From positions 1 through 52,958 of the forward strand of contig CAYXVG010000051.1 in NCBI GenBank assembly GCA_964468205.1: a stretch of DNA of 52,958 nt, given 5' to 3'. The notes under the pieces were generated by a model that had not been told where the DNA came from, searched no databases, and saw only the letters and a list, made by a program, of their open reading frames with translations. The DNA is from CAWELS01 sp964468205. Lineage in GTDB: Bacteria > Acidobacteriota > Terriglobia > Bryobacterales > Bryobacteraceae. This document shows positions 34,553 to 43,770 of the stretch, one piece after another (positions within the stretch are counted from its first letter, which is position 1; each line of letters opens with the position of its first letter). The position numbers and the translations under genes were made by a program.

Positions 34553-36877
34553 ATGAAACTAGCATTTTGGACGCGTGTCAGTCTTGCCATACGGCTCCTT
34601 ACCATCGGAGCTTCGTTCCTCGCCTCTGCTCCCGCAATGTTCGCCGACAGCGGCGGACAAACCACGAATTGGGATTTGAAGAAGAAGGCAGCGCCAGACG
34701 AGTGTTACGTCTCCCTCGGCGGGAACCTGCCCTTCACGACGCCACCCTGCAATCAGGGATTTCCAAAGGTCAATCAGGGCTACGTCTGGTCCCTCGACGA
34801 GAATACTACTACCGGCGACTTGTGGTTTGGCACATTCGCGAACCCGCAATGCATCACGTATGCGGGCGTATTGCCTGACCCGAACAGCGCCAAGCCGCAC
34901 CAAACCAGTTCCTGGGCATGCGAATTTGGTCTGAGCCCGTATGTCCCAAACCCGATTCCCGCAGCCGCCCTCGGCGACTTCCGGCCTCCGCAGATTTTCG
35001 TCTACAACAAGAACTCGGACTCGCTGATTGAGGTGACGCCACCTCCGCAAAGTCCGGTCTACCCGCTCCTTCAGAGCACCCGGGGCATCCGGGTGGCGGT
35101 GGTTATGGGCAACTTGGTTTTGATGGGAGGTCCCGGCCTGGCCGGCGGCATCAACTTGTTTGCCTACCGGGCCGACACCAGAACGCTGATTGGAGCCAAA
35201 AATATTCCGCAGTTTTCCAATGTGCGGAAGGCCGCCGAATTCGAAGGGCAACAGTACATGGCCGTCGGAGCGCCCGATGGCACGGGCAGTGTCCTCAAGC
35301 TGACCGGCGCCCTCGGGGCGCCGCCCTGTCTGTCGTGCTTCACTTTCGAAGTCGTCGGTGAGTTCGCCGGCATCGGCGCATATATCAGCGATTACGACGG
35401 AAAACTGTATGTGTCCACATGGCCGTCCTCGTCGCTGCTCTCCGCGCGGGTCTATGAAAGCCCGACCGTCCCTGTCGGCGGCCTAACCAATGCCGACGCT
35501 GCAAACTGGATCCCTGTCTGGAGTTCCCAGATGTACGAACCCGATCCCGTTACAGCCTCAGTGTACGCAGGCGGTCCGCTGATGGAATTTGACGGCTATC
35601 TATACTTCAGCACCATGCACATCCCCTGGCTTGCCACGCTGGCGCATATCGGTGCATTCGGGCCTCCGGCGGACCAGGAAGCGTTTCAAGAAGCCGTCAG
35701 CGGCACGTTCCGGGCCACAAGTATTTTCCGAATGAAGAAAGTCGGCGGCCTGCCGTCGGTGGAACTCCTCTACGGAGCTGAAGAATTGCCGAAGTTCGAT
35801 CCGTTTACCAGGACTTGGTCTCTCGTTCCCAACAACATGCCAGCGGGCAAGAAGACGCCTTTGTGGGGCCCGCCCGGGTTCGGTAACCCATATAACAACT
35901 ATTCCTGGGACATGGCTCGATGGGAGGATCGCCTGTGGATTGGCACGATGGACTGGAGCTTCACCGCCAAAGAAGGCGCGGACCTCATCGCGGACGAACT
36001 TGGATTTGATGTGCCTGACGATCTCCTGGCAAATGTCGAATACGGCGCAGATCTGTGGTTCTTTCCCGATTCGGGTTCTCCCGCCTACCCGGAGAGCAAA
36101 GCCGGCGTCGGAAACTTCACCAGCTACGGCATTCGTAACATGCTCTCAAGCGACGCCCTGTTTCTCGGCATGGCGAATCCTATGAATCTGCTCACCGACC
36201 CGTTTGACCAGCTTCCGGAAGGCGGATGGGAATTGATCAAGCTCACGCCCAAACCTTCGAATACGCCAACCGGGAGTCCGGCGCTCGTGCCGCTTGGTAA
36301 TGGAGTCAGCGTGGAGTTCTGCAACATCACCGAAGCGGGCGTCACAACTGCTGAAACCTTCCCGTATCCCTTCCTTGATCCGGGCGAGGATTTCCCCATC
36401 TTGGATGAATTCCTGGAAAACAATCCGCCGCTTCCGCTCGACGCCATTGAGCCATCGCAGCTAACGCAGATTTCGACCACTGCGGCTTGGCAGATTGGCT
36501 GCGCCGGCGCGCTCGCCACGGTCTGTCTCCCGATTCCGGATGGCGCCGTTGATCCCCGCATCTACCAATTGCAGTGGATCGAGGGAAGTCTAGAATGGAT
36601 CGACGTGACCGTCTCGGCTAATCAAGGCACCGTATGCGGGGCCGTTGACGCTCCCTACCTCGGCGTCTTCACCGTGATGGATCACCAGAAATGCGACGTC
36701 AACCGCAACGGCCAGATCGACATGATCGACGTCCAGTTGATCTTCGCCTCCAGGAATCAAATCGCTCCGCCAAAGGATCCGCGCGACGCCGACGTTGACA
36801 GGGTGGTTACGGTTCTTGATGGACGCCAGTGCGCGGTCAAGTGCACCTATCCAAACTGCGCCACTTCGGCTCCGTAA
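34553..36877 (+). CDS. Large secreted protein with C-terminal dockerin-like module
   Basis: A 774-residue exported protein. Signal peptide about 1-31 (ending APAMFADS). The main body (about 40-690) is rich in Gly, Pro, Trp and aromatic strands (DGKLYVSTWPSSS, DGYLYFSTMH, WEDRLWIGTMDWS), suggesting a beta-propeller-like fold; I do not recognise a named enzyme family or catalytic motif. Many cysteines suggest disulfides. The end, CDVNRNGQIDMIDVQLIF then DPRDADVDRVVTVLDGR and CAVKCTYPNC, matches a dockerin-type pair of calcium-binding loops; the second loop is less canonical. Dockerins bind cohesins, and the next gene, 53 bp downstream, encodes a cohesin-like PEP-CTERM protein. GGAGG precedes the ATG. 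Confidence 0.78.
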   Translation: MKLAFWTRVSLAIRLLTIGASFLASAPAMFADSGGQTTNWDLKKKAAPDECYVSLGGNLPFTTPPCNQGFPKVNQGYVWSLDENTTTGDLWFGTFANPQCITYAGVLPDPNSAKPHQTSSWACEFGLSPYVPNPIPAAALGDFRPPQIFVYNKNSDSLIEVTPPPQSPVYPLLQSTRGIRVAVVMGNLVLMGGPGLAGGINLFAYRADTRTLIGAKNIPQFSNVRKAAEFEGQQYMAVGAPDGTGSVLKLTGALGAPPCLSCFTFEVVGEFAGIGAYISDYDGKLYVSTWPSSSLLSARVYESPTVPVGGLTNADAANWIPVWSSQMYEPDPVTASVYAGGPLMEFDGYLYFSTMHIPWLATLAHIGAFGPPADQEAFQEAVSGTFRATSIFRMKKVGGLPSVELLYGAEELPKFDPFTRTWSLVPNNMPAGKKTPLWGPPGFGNPYNNYSWDMARWEDRLWIGTMDWSFTAKEGADLIADELGFDVPDDLLANVEYGADLWFFPDSGSPAYPESKAGVGNFTSYGIRNMLSSDALFLGMANPMNLLTDPFDQLPEGGWELIKLTPKPSNTPTGSPALVPLGNGVSVEFCNITEAGVTTAETFPYPFLDPGEDFPILDEFLENNPPLPLDAIEPSQLTQISTTAAWQIGCAGALATVCLPIPDGAVDPRIYQLQWIEGSLEWIDVTVSANQGTVCGAVDAPYLGVFTVMDHQKCDVNRNGQIDMIDVQLIFASRNQIAPPKDPRDADVDRVVTVLDGRQCAVKCTYPNCATSAP

Positions 36878-36930
36878 TGACAGCAGGAGCGTATCAGAAA
36901 GTGTGTATACTCATTCGAGAGGAGATCATT

Positions 36931-37518
36931 ATGCGAGTCCCCCGGTTATTGGTTCTGTTGCTCGCGCTGAGTTTGGCGCCCGTTGTCTATGGGACCCCCA
37001 TCATTCTGGTTGATCCGCTTGACCAAACGCACCAGATTGGCGATCCGGCGGCAGTGGACGTCGTCTTCTCCAACCCGGAAGGCAACAGAGTCGGCGCGTT
37101 CTCCATCGGAGTCTCCTACGACCCCGTCATTGTTGACCTGACCAGCGTCATTTTCGGAACCTCGCTCGGTGGAGGTTTTTTCAATTCTATTCAGGATGCC
37201 AGTGAGACGCCCGGCGCGGTTGAGGCGGCAGAAATCTCGCTTCTATTCGACCTCAGCGGTCTTCAAGACGGCGTGTCGGATGTGCTGCTGTTTTCCTTGG
37301 TCTTCAATCCGGTGGGCGTTGGCGCCAGCAACATAACTCTAAGTCCGGGAATCGGCATATTTGGCTTCGGCGGATTTGTTGCGGACGAGTTCGGATTCAC
37401 GATCGACGCCGATGCCCTATCCGGGAGCATATCCGTCATTCCCGAGCCCATTAGCATTTCGCTCGTTGGCGCCGGACTGGTTGGACTATTCCTCGCCCGG
37501 CGGCGAAAACGGGCTTAG
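36931..37518 (+). CDS. Cohesin-like domain protein with PEP-CTERM sorting signal
   Basis: A 195-residue secreted protein. Signal peptide about 1-21 (LLVLLLALSLAPVVYG). The body has the cohesin-type beta pattern: QIGDPAAVDVVFSNPEG, GAFSIGVSYDPVIVDLTSV, and VLLFSLVFNPVGVGASNITL. The C-terminus is a PEP-CTERM signal: VIPEP, a hydrophobic helix (ISLVGAGLVGLFL) and a basic end (ARRRKRA). In organisms with exosortase this is recognised, cleaved and coupled to surface or exopolymer export. The ATG at 36931 has GAGAGGAG eight bases upstream. Co-transcription with the dockerin-bearing gene is likely. The exosortase gene is not in the window. Confidence 0.82.
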   Translation: MRVPRLLVLLLALSLAPVVYGTPIILVDPLDQTHQIGDPAAVDVVFSNPEGNRVGAFSIGVSYDPVIVDLTSVIFGTSLGGGFFNSIQDASETPGAVEAAEISLLFDLSGLQDGVSDVLLFSLVFNPVGVGASNITLSPGIGIFGFGGFVADEFGFTIDADALSGSISVIPEPISISLVGAGLVGLFLARRRKRA

Positions 37519-37528
37519 GCTTTATTAT

Positions 37529-37561
37529 GGGGCGGCAGCACGTTCTTGCACCTGCCGCCCC
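37529..37561. terminator. Strong hairpin between convergent genes, probable two-way terminator
   Basis: A perfect 10-bp inverted repeat (GGGGCGGCAG / CTGCCGCCCC) with a 13-base loop lies 10 bp after the cohesin gene and 10 bp before the end of the convergent hydrolase gene. T-runs on both sides are weak. Confidence 0.6.
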
Positions 37562-37570
37562 CGGCTTTCC

Positions 37571-38683
37571 TCACTCCACCAGCCGCAGTGGTCGTCCGTC
37601 ACTCCACGCTCCGCGCACCACCCTTTCCGGCCGCCAATCCCGCCTTCTGATCTTCCCTTCCGTGAAGGCGGCGTCCGTGAGGGCGTCGAAAACAGCCCAG
37701 TACACGTAGTAATCCAGTGCATTGAGCTCTCCTTTGCGGGCTCCGCGACGGCGGAACAGTCGTTCACGAAGAACGCCCCTCCCCGGGCTATCAGCATCTG
37801 CCCCGGGGGCAAGAGGCGCAAAGTGATCAGCGGTCAAGGAAGGCTTCCCGTGCCGGTCGGATGATACGGTCACGTAAGCCTTGTTGGACTCCGGGATCCG
37901 CGGTATCGCCCGAAACAGCTTGCGGGCAATCTCATCTCCGACCACGCCATCCTCGTCTCCGGCCATGATCACCACCAGAGTCTCACGCGGAATCCGCTGG
38001 TAGGTCTCCGGTTCCAGCAGAGACGGCAGCCGCTTGCCGAAGAGGCCGGAGGATGTAGAGTCACCCGGCGCGACCGAGAGCACGGCTCGCGGTTCAGGTA
38101 GCCCTGCTCGCTCGAACCGTCCCGCCAGATTCATGGCAATCGTTCCGCCGAGCGAGTGCCCCACCAGTGCGAACCGGTCGGTCCCGGCCTTGGTGTGACG
38201 CCCTCCATCCAACTTCCCCAAGGCGCCCTTCAGAGCCTCCTGGGCGTTGTCCGTCATGTTCGCGATGGATTCCCGTAGGTTCTCCTGATAGCGCGGATAG
38301 ACCACTATGTGACCGTGTTTGACAATGTGGTCGATCCACTCGCGGTAGCCACCCGGATCCATCCCTCCCCAGCCGTGCAGAAAAGCGATCAGCGGCGCTT
38401 CCGAGGGATTCGGCCGCGGCTCGAAAATCCAGTATTCCCGGGCGCCGGAGCCGTACTTCGTAGCTGCTACCGCGGAATGTTTGTAGTCCGAACCGCCCGG
38501 TCCCGAAGATGGCTGGCCCGGCGGAGAAGGCTGACCCGCCAAGGTAGCTGGCTGAAGCAGTAATACAGCGATCAAACCGAGCATCGCCTCCGGCAAGGAA
38601 ACCATCCCGCGGAAACCGCATGCCGAGCGAATAGAATAGCGCGAACAGGCCAAACCCAGGGGAACCCGTGATCCTTCGAGCAT
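37571..38683 (-). CDS. Secreted alpha/beta hydrolase, paralogue of the 7705-9453 enzyme
   Basis: A 370-residue exported hydrolase. After a leader with a hydrophobic segment (LGLIAVLLLQPATLAG) comes the motif SSGPGGSDYKHSAV that marks this local family, then YWIFEP, FLHGWGGMDPGGY, WIDHIVKHGHIVVYPRY, the nucleophile elbow GHSLGG and a likely catalytic His in TADHFAP. It lacks the TIGR03437 tail of its paralogue. Substrate unknown; the fold and motifs resemble polyester/acyl-ester hydrolases. The ATG at 38683 is chosen because GGTGGAGG sits directly upstream; ATG 38605 is nearer the signal core. It is divergent from the third family member, with 233 bp between the two starts. Confidence 0.82.
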   Translation of the reverse strand: MLEGSRVPLGLACSRYSIRSACGFRGMVSLPEAMLGLIAVLLLQPATLAGQPSPPGQPSSGPGGSDYKHSAVAATKYGSGAREYWIFEPRPNPSEAPLIAFLHGWGGMDPGGYREWIDHIVKHGHIVVYPRYQENLRESIANMTDNAQEALKGALGKLDGGRHTKAGTDRFALVGHSLGGTIAMNLAGRFERAGLPEPRAVLSVAPGDSTSSGLFGKRLPSLLEPETYQRIPRETLVVIMAGDEDGVVGDEIARKLFRAIPRIPESNKAYVTVSSDRHGKPSLTADHFAPLAPGADADSPGRGVLRERLFRRRGARKGELNALDYYVYWAVFDALTDAAFTEGKIRRRDWRPERVVRGAWSDGRPLRLVE

Positions 38684-38916
38684 CCTCCACCCTCCTCTTC
38701 CTTTAAGTGTATTGCATCGGTTCGTGCCGCACTCGTTCAAATCCCGTGACAGAAATTGCGGATCGAACCCACGGGAGTTCGTCTCTCACCTGCAAGCGGG
38801 GCCAATTCGAGAACGGTGGGCAAGTACTGGCAGAACTACAGATCCTCCGGCATTCCGCCGATCGACTTGTAGGCGTTCGCCTCTTCAATTTACCCGGTCA
38901 TCCGGTAACAAAACCT

Positions 38917-39960
38917 ATGTATAAACTAATCAGCAACTTCTTTTTTCTACTAATTCTCTGTGTGATTTCAGGGAATGCCCAAACTCCTCCTGATCAACCG
39001 GCCGCTGGTCCCGGTGGACAGGATTATCGCCATGCCGGAGTGCAGTCCTATGGCCCGTTCTGGCCAGAAGGTCGCGAAGGCCAGGAGGCCTTTGAGTATT
39101 GGATCTACCAGCCAAGTCTTCCCGCGCCGCCGGAAGCGCCTGCCATCCTATTCCTGCATGGCAAAGGGGCCGTTAGCCCCGTCGTTTACGAGTCGTGGAT
39201 TGCCCATCTTGCCAAGAAAGGGTTCTCCGTCATCTGGGTACGCTATGAGAGCAGTGCGACAATCCTGCCCGAGTACCTTGGCAACGCTGTTGAATCCTAT
39301 CGGCATGCACTGGAACGCATCGAGCTGCAATCAACAGCGTTTGTGCCGTTAGCTCGAGACGACTCCGGCGCCCTGCGCACGGGAATTGTCGGGCATTCAC
39401 TGGGCGGCGCGCTCGCGGTCTTGCTGGCGGGCCGCTCAGAACGAATGTTGAAAGCGCCGGCGCCCGCTGCTGTGTTCGCCATCGAACCGGCGCTGGCCTG
39501 GCTGGAACCTTCGGACTTTTCTTCGTATCCTGCTAAAACGAAGACGCTTATCGTGGTGGCTGAAGACGATGCCGTCGTTTGCAAGTCCGGCGCTGAGCTT
39601 CTCTGGCGCCTTGTTAAAGACCAGCCTCCGGCGAATCGGCAGCTTCTGGTGGTCCACACAGACCGGTGGGGCACACCAGCGCTCACCGCGGATCACCCGT
39701 TCCCAACAACTGCGGGAGTATTAGAACTCGGGGTCGACGCGCGCGACTACTATGTGACGTGGAAGCTTAGCGTCGCAGCGATGAACTGCGGGATGTTCAA
39801 CATTGACTGCGAGTCGTCCTTCAGCGGCGGCGGCCCGGCTCAGGTTGACATGGGGTCGTGGTCTGATGGCAAACCAGTGATTCCAATGACCTGTATTCCC
39901 AGTCCGGAGTCAGTGCAACTGAAATGCGAGCAGCGCCGGACCCGGCTGCGGAGAAGGTAG
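38917..39960 (+). CDS. Secreted alpha/beta hydrolase, third family member, divergent
   Basis: A 347-residue protein with signal peptide MYKLISNFFFLLILCVISG and then AAGPGGQDYRHAGV, the family marker. Conserved points: YWIYQP, FLHGKGA (Lys replaces the Trp of the two relatives), nucleophile elbow VGHSLGG, DRWGTPALTADHPFP with the likely catalytic His, and MGSWSDGKPV. It has a cysteine-containing tail (CIPSPESVQLKCEQ) and a basic end. The ATG at 38917 is chosen because the signal peptide starts there, though its ribosome site is weak; the frame extends up to 38707. It faces away from the hydrolase ending at 37571. Confidence 0.78.
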   Translation: MYKLISNFFFLLILCVISGNAQTPPDQPAAGPGGQDYRHAGVQSYGPFWPEGREGQEAFEYWIYQPSLPAPPEAPAILFLHGKGAVSPVVYESWIAHLAKKGFSVIWVRYESSATILPEYLGNAVESYRHALERIELQSTAFVPLARDDSGALRTGIVGHSLGGALAVLLAGRSERMLKAPAPAAVFAIEPALAWLEPSDFSSYPAKTKTLIVVAEDDAVVCKSGAELLWRLVKDQPPANRQLLVVHTDRWGTPALTADHPFPTTAGVLELGVDARDYYVTWKLSVAAMNCGMFNIDCESSFSGGGPAQVDMGSWSDGKPVIPMTCIPSPESVQLKCEQRRTRLRRR

Positions 39961-40180
39961 CGGGACAATTGGCCTGCAATGGAGATATCCGCGGCCCGCG
40001 GAATCTTTCGGATATCGAGTTTGGCAGCCAGCGCGACCGGTGCGCCTGGCTCCGCGGGCTGCCAGCTCGATCCTCTGATAGTGTCCGTTGGACGGCAGCG
40101 GCTCATTCATCGCCGGTGGCGCGGAAGAAGGAAATCGGATAACCTTGTCCACAGTCTCCGCGCCCAGGCGGATTCCTGCT

Positions 40181-41725
40181 ATGCGAAAGCTATTCACACT
40201 TTGCCTGTTCTTCCTCGGCGCGTTTCCGCAGAGCCCTTGTTCGGCTGCGGAAAGGCCGAACATCATGGTCTTTCTGGTTGATGACATGGGCCTGATGGAC
40301 ACTTCGGTCCCATTTCTAACCGACGACAGCGGGAAGCCCAAGCCGTACTCGCTGAACCGCTATTACCGGACGCCCAGCATGCAGCGGCTGGCCGAACGCG
40401 GCATACGATTCAACCAATTCTACGCGATGAGCGTTTGCTCGCCGACACGCGTATCGATCATGACCGGCCAAAACGCTGCCCGCCACCGCACAACGAACTG
40501 GATCAACCCTCGCCGGGACAACGCCGGCCCCAACGGCGCTCCCGATTGGAACTGGGCTGGCTTAAAGAAAGGGGATGTAACCCTAGCTGGAATACTGCGT
40601 GAGAATGGCTACCGAACCATCCATATCGGGAAGGGACACTTTGGCCCCGAAGAACACGAGGGCGCCGAACCCCTCAATCTTGGCTTCGACGTGAACGTCG
40701 CCGGCGCCGCGTTCGGCGCGCCCGGAAGCTACTATGCGGAGAAGAACTACGGACTCGGTACCAAGCGCAGCCATCATGCCGTTCCCCATTTGCGAAAGTA
40801 TCACGGCACGAACACGTTTCTCACCGAAGCACTAACGATCGAAGCGAAGAAACAGGTGGCCGATGCCGTTGAGGACGGCGAACCGTTCTACCTCTACTTC
40901 TCCCACTACGCGGTCCACGCGCCGTTTGAATCCGATCCGCGGTTTGCCGATCATTACAAGACCTCGGGGAAACCGGAGAGCGCGCAGGCATTCGCGACGC
41001 TCATCGAGGGAATGGACAAGTCGCTCGGCGACATGATCGATCAGTTTGAGCAGCTCGGCATCGCGGAGAACACTCTTATCTTCTTCCTCGGCGACAATGG
41101 CTCCGACGCACCTCTGGGCCACCAGCATCAGGTCGCCTGTGCTGCTCCACTGCGGGGGAAAAAGGGCGCTCATTACGAGGGCGGGATGCGGGTCCCGTTC
41201 ATCGCCGCCTGGACAAAGCCGGACCCCGCCGACGCGTTTCAACGAAAACTGCCCATTCCCTTGGGCGCTATCCAGAGTCAAGTCGCGTCGGTCGAGGATT
41301 TGTTCCCCACCATCTTGGAGATCACTGGAATCTCTTCTCCCAGCGGCCACGTCGTCGACGGAGAGCTGCTACAGACATTGCTGACCGGGAAACGCGATCC
41401 CGGCCGGCCCGAACAGTTTCTTATGCACTATCCGCACGGACCCCATCGCAGCAACTACTTCACCTGCTGGCGTGATGGTTCCTGGAAGGTGATCTACCAC
41501 GCATTGCCGGAGGCGCCGGCAATAGATGGCCACATTCAATTCGAAGGCGGACATTATGAACTGTTCAATCTCGCGGACGACCCCTTCGAATCGAGGAATC
41601 TTGCCAGCTCACATCCCCGCGAGCTCGAGCGAATGATAAAAGGCTTGATTGCCGCTCTGGAGGATCACAAAGCCGTCTATCCGGTCGATAACGATGGCAA
41701 CAGGTTACAACCGCGGTTGCCGTGA
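40181..41725 (+). CDS. Secreted sulfatase (formylglycine-dependent arylsulfatase family)
   Basis: A 514-residue protein with a signal peptide (KLFTLCLFFLGAFPQSPCSA, possibly a lipoprotein-like or ordinary Sec signal). Metal-binding start RPNIMVFLVDDMG; active-site motif CSPTRVSIMTG with Cys86, which must be converted to formylglycine; later HIGKGHFG, SHYAVHAPF, FLGDNGSDAP and a KKGAHYEGGMRVPF segment, all typical of family S1 sulfatases. It would cleave sulfate esters from polysaccharides or small molecules outside the cytoplasm. No formylglycine-generating enzyme or other sulfatase is in the window. The ATG is chosen for the signal peptide; no clear ribosome site. Confidence 0.9.
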   Translation: MRKLFTLCLFFLGAFPQSPCSAAERPNIMVFLVDDMGLMDTSVPFLTDDSGKPKPYSLNRYYRTPSMQRLAERGIRFNQFYAMSVCSPTRVSIMTGQNAARHRTTNWINPRRDNAGPNGAPDWNWAGLKKGDVTLAGILRENGYRTIHIGKGHFGPEEHEGAEPLNLGFDVNVAGAAFGAPGSYYAEKNYGLGTKRSHHAVPHLRKYHGTNTFLTEALTIEAKKQVADAVEDGEPFYLYFSHYAVHAPFESDPRFADHYKTSGKPESAQAFATLIEGMDKSLGDMIDQFEQLGIAENTLIFFLGDNGSDAPLGHQHQVACAAPLRGKKGAHYEGGMRVPFIAAWTKPDPADAFQRKLPIPLGAIQSQVASVEDLFPTILEITGISSPSGHVVDGELLQTLLTGKRDPGRPEQFLMHYPHGPHRSNYFTCWRDGSWKVIYHALPEAPAIDGHIQFEGGHYELFNLADDPFESRNLASSHPRELERMIKGLIAALEDHKAVYPVDNDGNRLQPRLP

Positions 41726-41889
41726 TTTCCGAGATTCCATCCAAGACCTGAACATCCGTTCTCCTTCCGAGCCCGACTGATCCCGCTCAGCCGAACGCTT
41801 CCCAACCAGACTCCAAAGCCCGTTTGCGTTCGACCGGCCTGACGTGATCGAAACCTTCGGGCAAGATCCGGATTGCGGTTGCCCCGCGG

Positions 41890-42729
41890 TCACGCCATCA
41901 CCGACAGCGTGTCAAAGAACGGAGCAGTAAGCGATTCCGGCCCGAACACCTCCGACCGCTTCTTCGCCTCAGCCGGAGCGAGCCCCTTCGTGAGGAGTCG
42001 CCAGGCGGCGTCCTGCGGAATGTCGATGGACGCGGCCGGCTGTCTGGATAAACCCGTGTGCAGCAGCCACTTGCCGTCCGAGCGAAGCAGGGTCCAATCT
42101 CCACCGGCCGGCCCTGTTACGCGGATCGTCACCGTAGCCCCGCTGGGCGCCGCGGTCTCCCGGTAGCGGAACGGAAGTGCGCGCAGAAAGGTGTCGAGGA
42201 CGGGATGCAGAAAACGCCGGTTGGCCAGGGGCTCCGCTCCCACGGCGTCGCGAATCTGCTGCTGATGGTGCCACTTCTCGGTGTATTCGCGGGCGGTGTC
42301 GAACCAGTTGGCCGAGCGCTCCTCGCCGGCCCAGGCAACCGGAAACAGCGAGTCCGCCTCCGGATCGAGTGACGCTACGTGGGCGGCGAGTTGTTCCCCG
42401 GTCGATACGAGCATCTCGATAAGAAGCTCCGGGCTGACACGGCGAAAGGCGCTCACCCAGTCGGCATTGAGGCCATTCAGAAAGACGACCAGATCCGGAT
42501 AGCCGCGAATCGGGTGGGGCGGCGCCGGTGGCGGATGTCCGTCACGCTCGAACGAGAGTTTGCGAATGTTGGAATCGAGCAAGTGGGCCGCGATATCCTT
42601 GACACTCCAACCGGCACAGACGGTCGGTGTACGCCAGTCCTCCGGCCTCAGGCCGCGAAGCAGCCGGCCAAGCTCATCGTTAATTTCTGAGAATAGGCCG
42701 GATACATCGATTGGGCGAACGCGCTCCAT
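41890..42729 (-). CDS. DinB-like / maleylpyruvate-isomerase-type protein (TIGR03083-like)
   Basis: A 279-residue protein. The N-terminal four-helix part shows the family pattern: WRTPTVCAGWSVKDIAAHLL with a metal His, and later YTEKWHHQQQIRDAVG with the second pair of histidines. The C-terminal part (TIRVTGPAGGDWTLLRSDGK, then PQDAAWRLLTKGL) is the small SCP2-like domain seen in mycothiol-dependent maleylpyruvate isomerase relatives. Actinobacterial members use mycothiol, not expected here, so the reaction is unknown. ATG 42729 is preferred to an upstream in-frame start at 42807 because the sequence between them is Pro/Ala-rich. It follows the membrane protein gene by 87 bp. Confidence 0.75.
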   Translation of the reverse strand: MERVRPIDVSGLFSEINDELGRLLRGLRPEDWRTPTVCAGWSVKDIAAHLLDSNIRKLSFERDGHPPPAPPHPIRGYPDLVVFLNGLNADWVSAFRRVSPELLIEMLVSTGEQLAAHVASLDPEADSLFPVAWAGEERSANWFDTAREYTEKWHHQQQIRDAVGAEPLANRRFLHPVLDTFLRALPFRYRETAAPSGATVTIRVTGPAGGDWTLLRSDGKWLLHTGLSRQPAASIDIPQDAAWRLLTKGLAPAEAKKRSEVFGPESLTAPFFDTLSVMA

Positions 42730-42816
42730 GAAATACTCATTTTCCCATGGCCGCACCGGGCCCGCGGCCGGGCTCGCGGCTGGAGTATCCGCCGGCGAGC
42801 GGCTCACGCATTCCGA

Positions 42817-43770
42817 TTATTCCATCCGGAGGCCGCCGCTCGCTTCCGGGCGGCTTACGGTTCCGAGGTACGGCAGACCCAACAAACCCATCACGACGTA
42901 CCGCAAGGTCAGCAGCACGCCGAGCGCTGCGCCCGCCTCGGGAGACAGCCAATCGCGGAATAAGTAGATGACTGCAGCGTCCCGGGTCCCAACTCCGGCG
43001 AAGGTTAGCGGCAGTAGCCCCGCCAGGATCGCCAGCGGAATGAGTCCCAAACTGTCCAGCAGCGGGGTTCGGCCGCCCACGGCGCGGAGGAAGAACCAGA
43101 CCTGAACGAGATTCACGAACCAGATGGTCACCGACATTACAGCGATCCCGAGCAGCCGCCGGCGGTCCAACCAGAAATGGCTGTGCATCGCGGCCCAGCT
43201 CTCGCCAAGCCGGCCGATCTTTTCCTTGACCTGGCCGGAGGAAAAGCGCGAAACGAAGCCAAACGCCCCATGCGCGATCCGGGGCACACCCAGGATCAGC
43301 ATCCCGGCCCCGATTCCGCCAAACACCGCCACGGCGAGCGCCGCGATCACCGGGTCATCTCCTCCCACGAACAGGAGACCCGCCGCGCACCACAGCAGCA
43401 GCGAAAGCATGTCGCAGATTCGCTCGAACACCACCAGAGATAGGGCCAGCGAACCAGAGAGGTGTCCCCTCTGTCGAAAGAACCATGACTTGGCAAGATC
43501 GCCCATCTTGGAAGGCAACACCATGTTCAGAACCGCCGCGGCCAGGTTGAGCCGGATCGCCTCGCCCACCGCGAGTGGCGCCTGCCGCGGAACCATGCGG
43601 CACAGGCGTACCCCGGCGAGCCAGATGAGCGGCACGAACGCCGCCATGCCCAGCAAGATCCACCCCCGGCCGGCGGCGGTCAGGACGGCTATGACATTGC
43701 GAATGTCAACCTTCCAGTAGATGACCGCGAGAATGGCCAGGCTGACCGCGATCGTGACGATGCGTTTCAT
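42817..43770 (-). CDS. Lysylphosphatidylglycerol synthetase/flippase-like membrane protein (UPF0104 type)
   Basis: A 317-residue polytopic membrane protein beginning MKRIVTIAVSLAILAVIYWK. About eight hydrophobic helices are visible, and the order fits the flippase part of the LPG synthase/UPF0104 family: VRLCRMVPRQAPLAVGEAI, NMVLPSKMGDLAKSWFF, FERICDMLSLLLWC and LPLTFAGVGTRDAAVIYLF. The synthetase (aminoacyl transfer) half is absent. Such proteins often accompany GT2 enzymes and may move a lipid-linked sugar or lipid across the membrane. The ATG overlaps the preceding gene's stop by 4 bp (ATGA), which decides the start. Confidence 0.83.
   Translation of the reverse strand: MKRIVTIAVSLAILAVIYWKVDIRNVIAVLTAAGRGWILLGMAAFVPLIWLAGVRLCRMVPRQAPLAVGEAIRLNLAAAVLNMVLPSKMGDLAKSWFFRQRGHLSGSLALSLVVFERICDMLSLLLWCAAGLLFVGGDDPVIAALAVAVFGGIGAGMLILGVPRIAHGAFGFVSRFSSGQVKEKIGRLGESWAAMHSHFWLDRRRLLGIAVMSVTIWFVNLVQVWFFLRAVGGRTPLLDSLGLIPLAILAGLLPLTFAGVGTRDAAVIYLFRDWLSPEAGAALGVLLTLRYVVMGLLGLPYLGTVSRPEASGGLRME

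Noticed and set aside
38720..38765. A GTTCAAATCC stretch resembling a tRNA T-loop
   Set aside because: No acceptor, D or anticodon stems could be paired around it, and the T-stem itself does not close.
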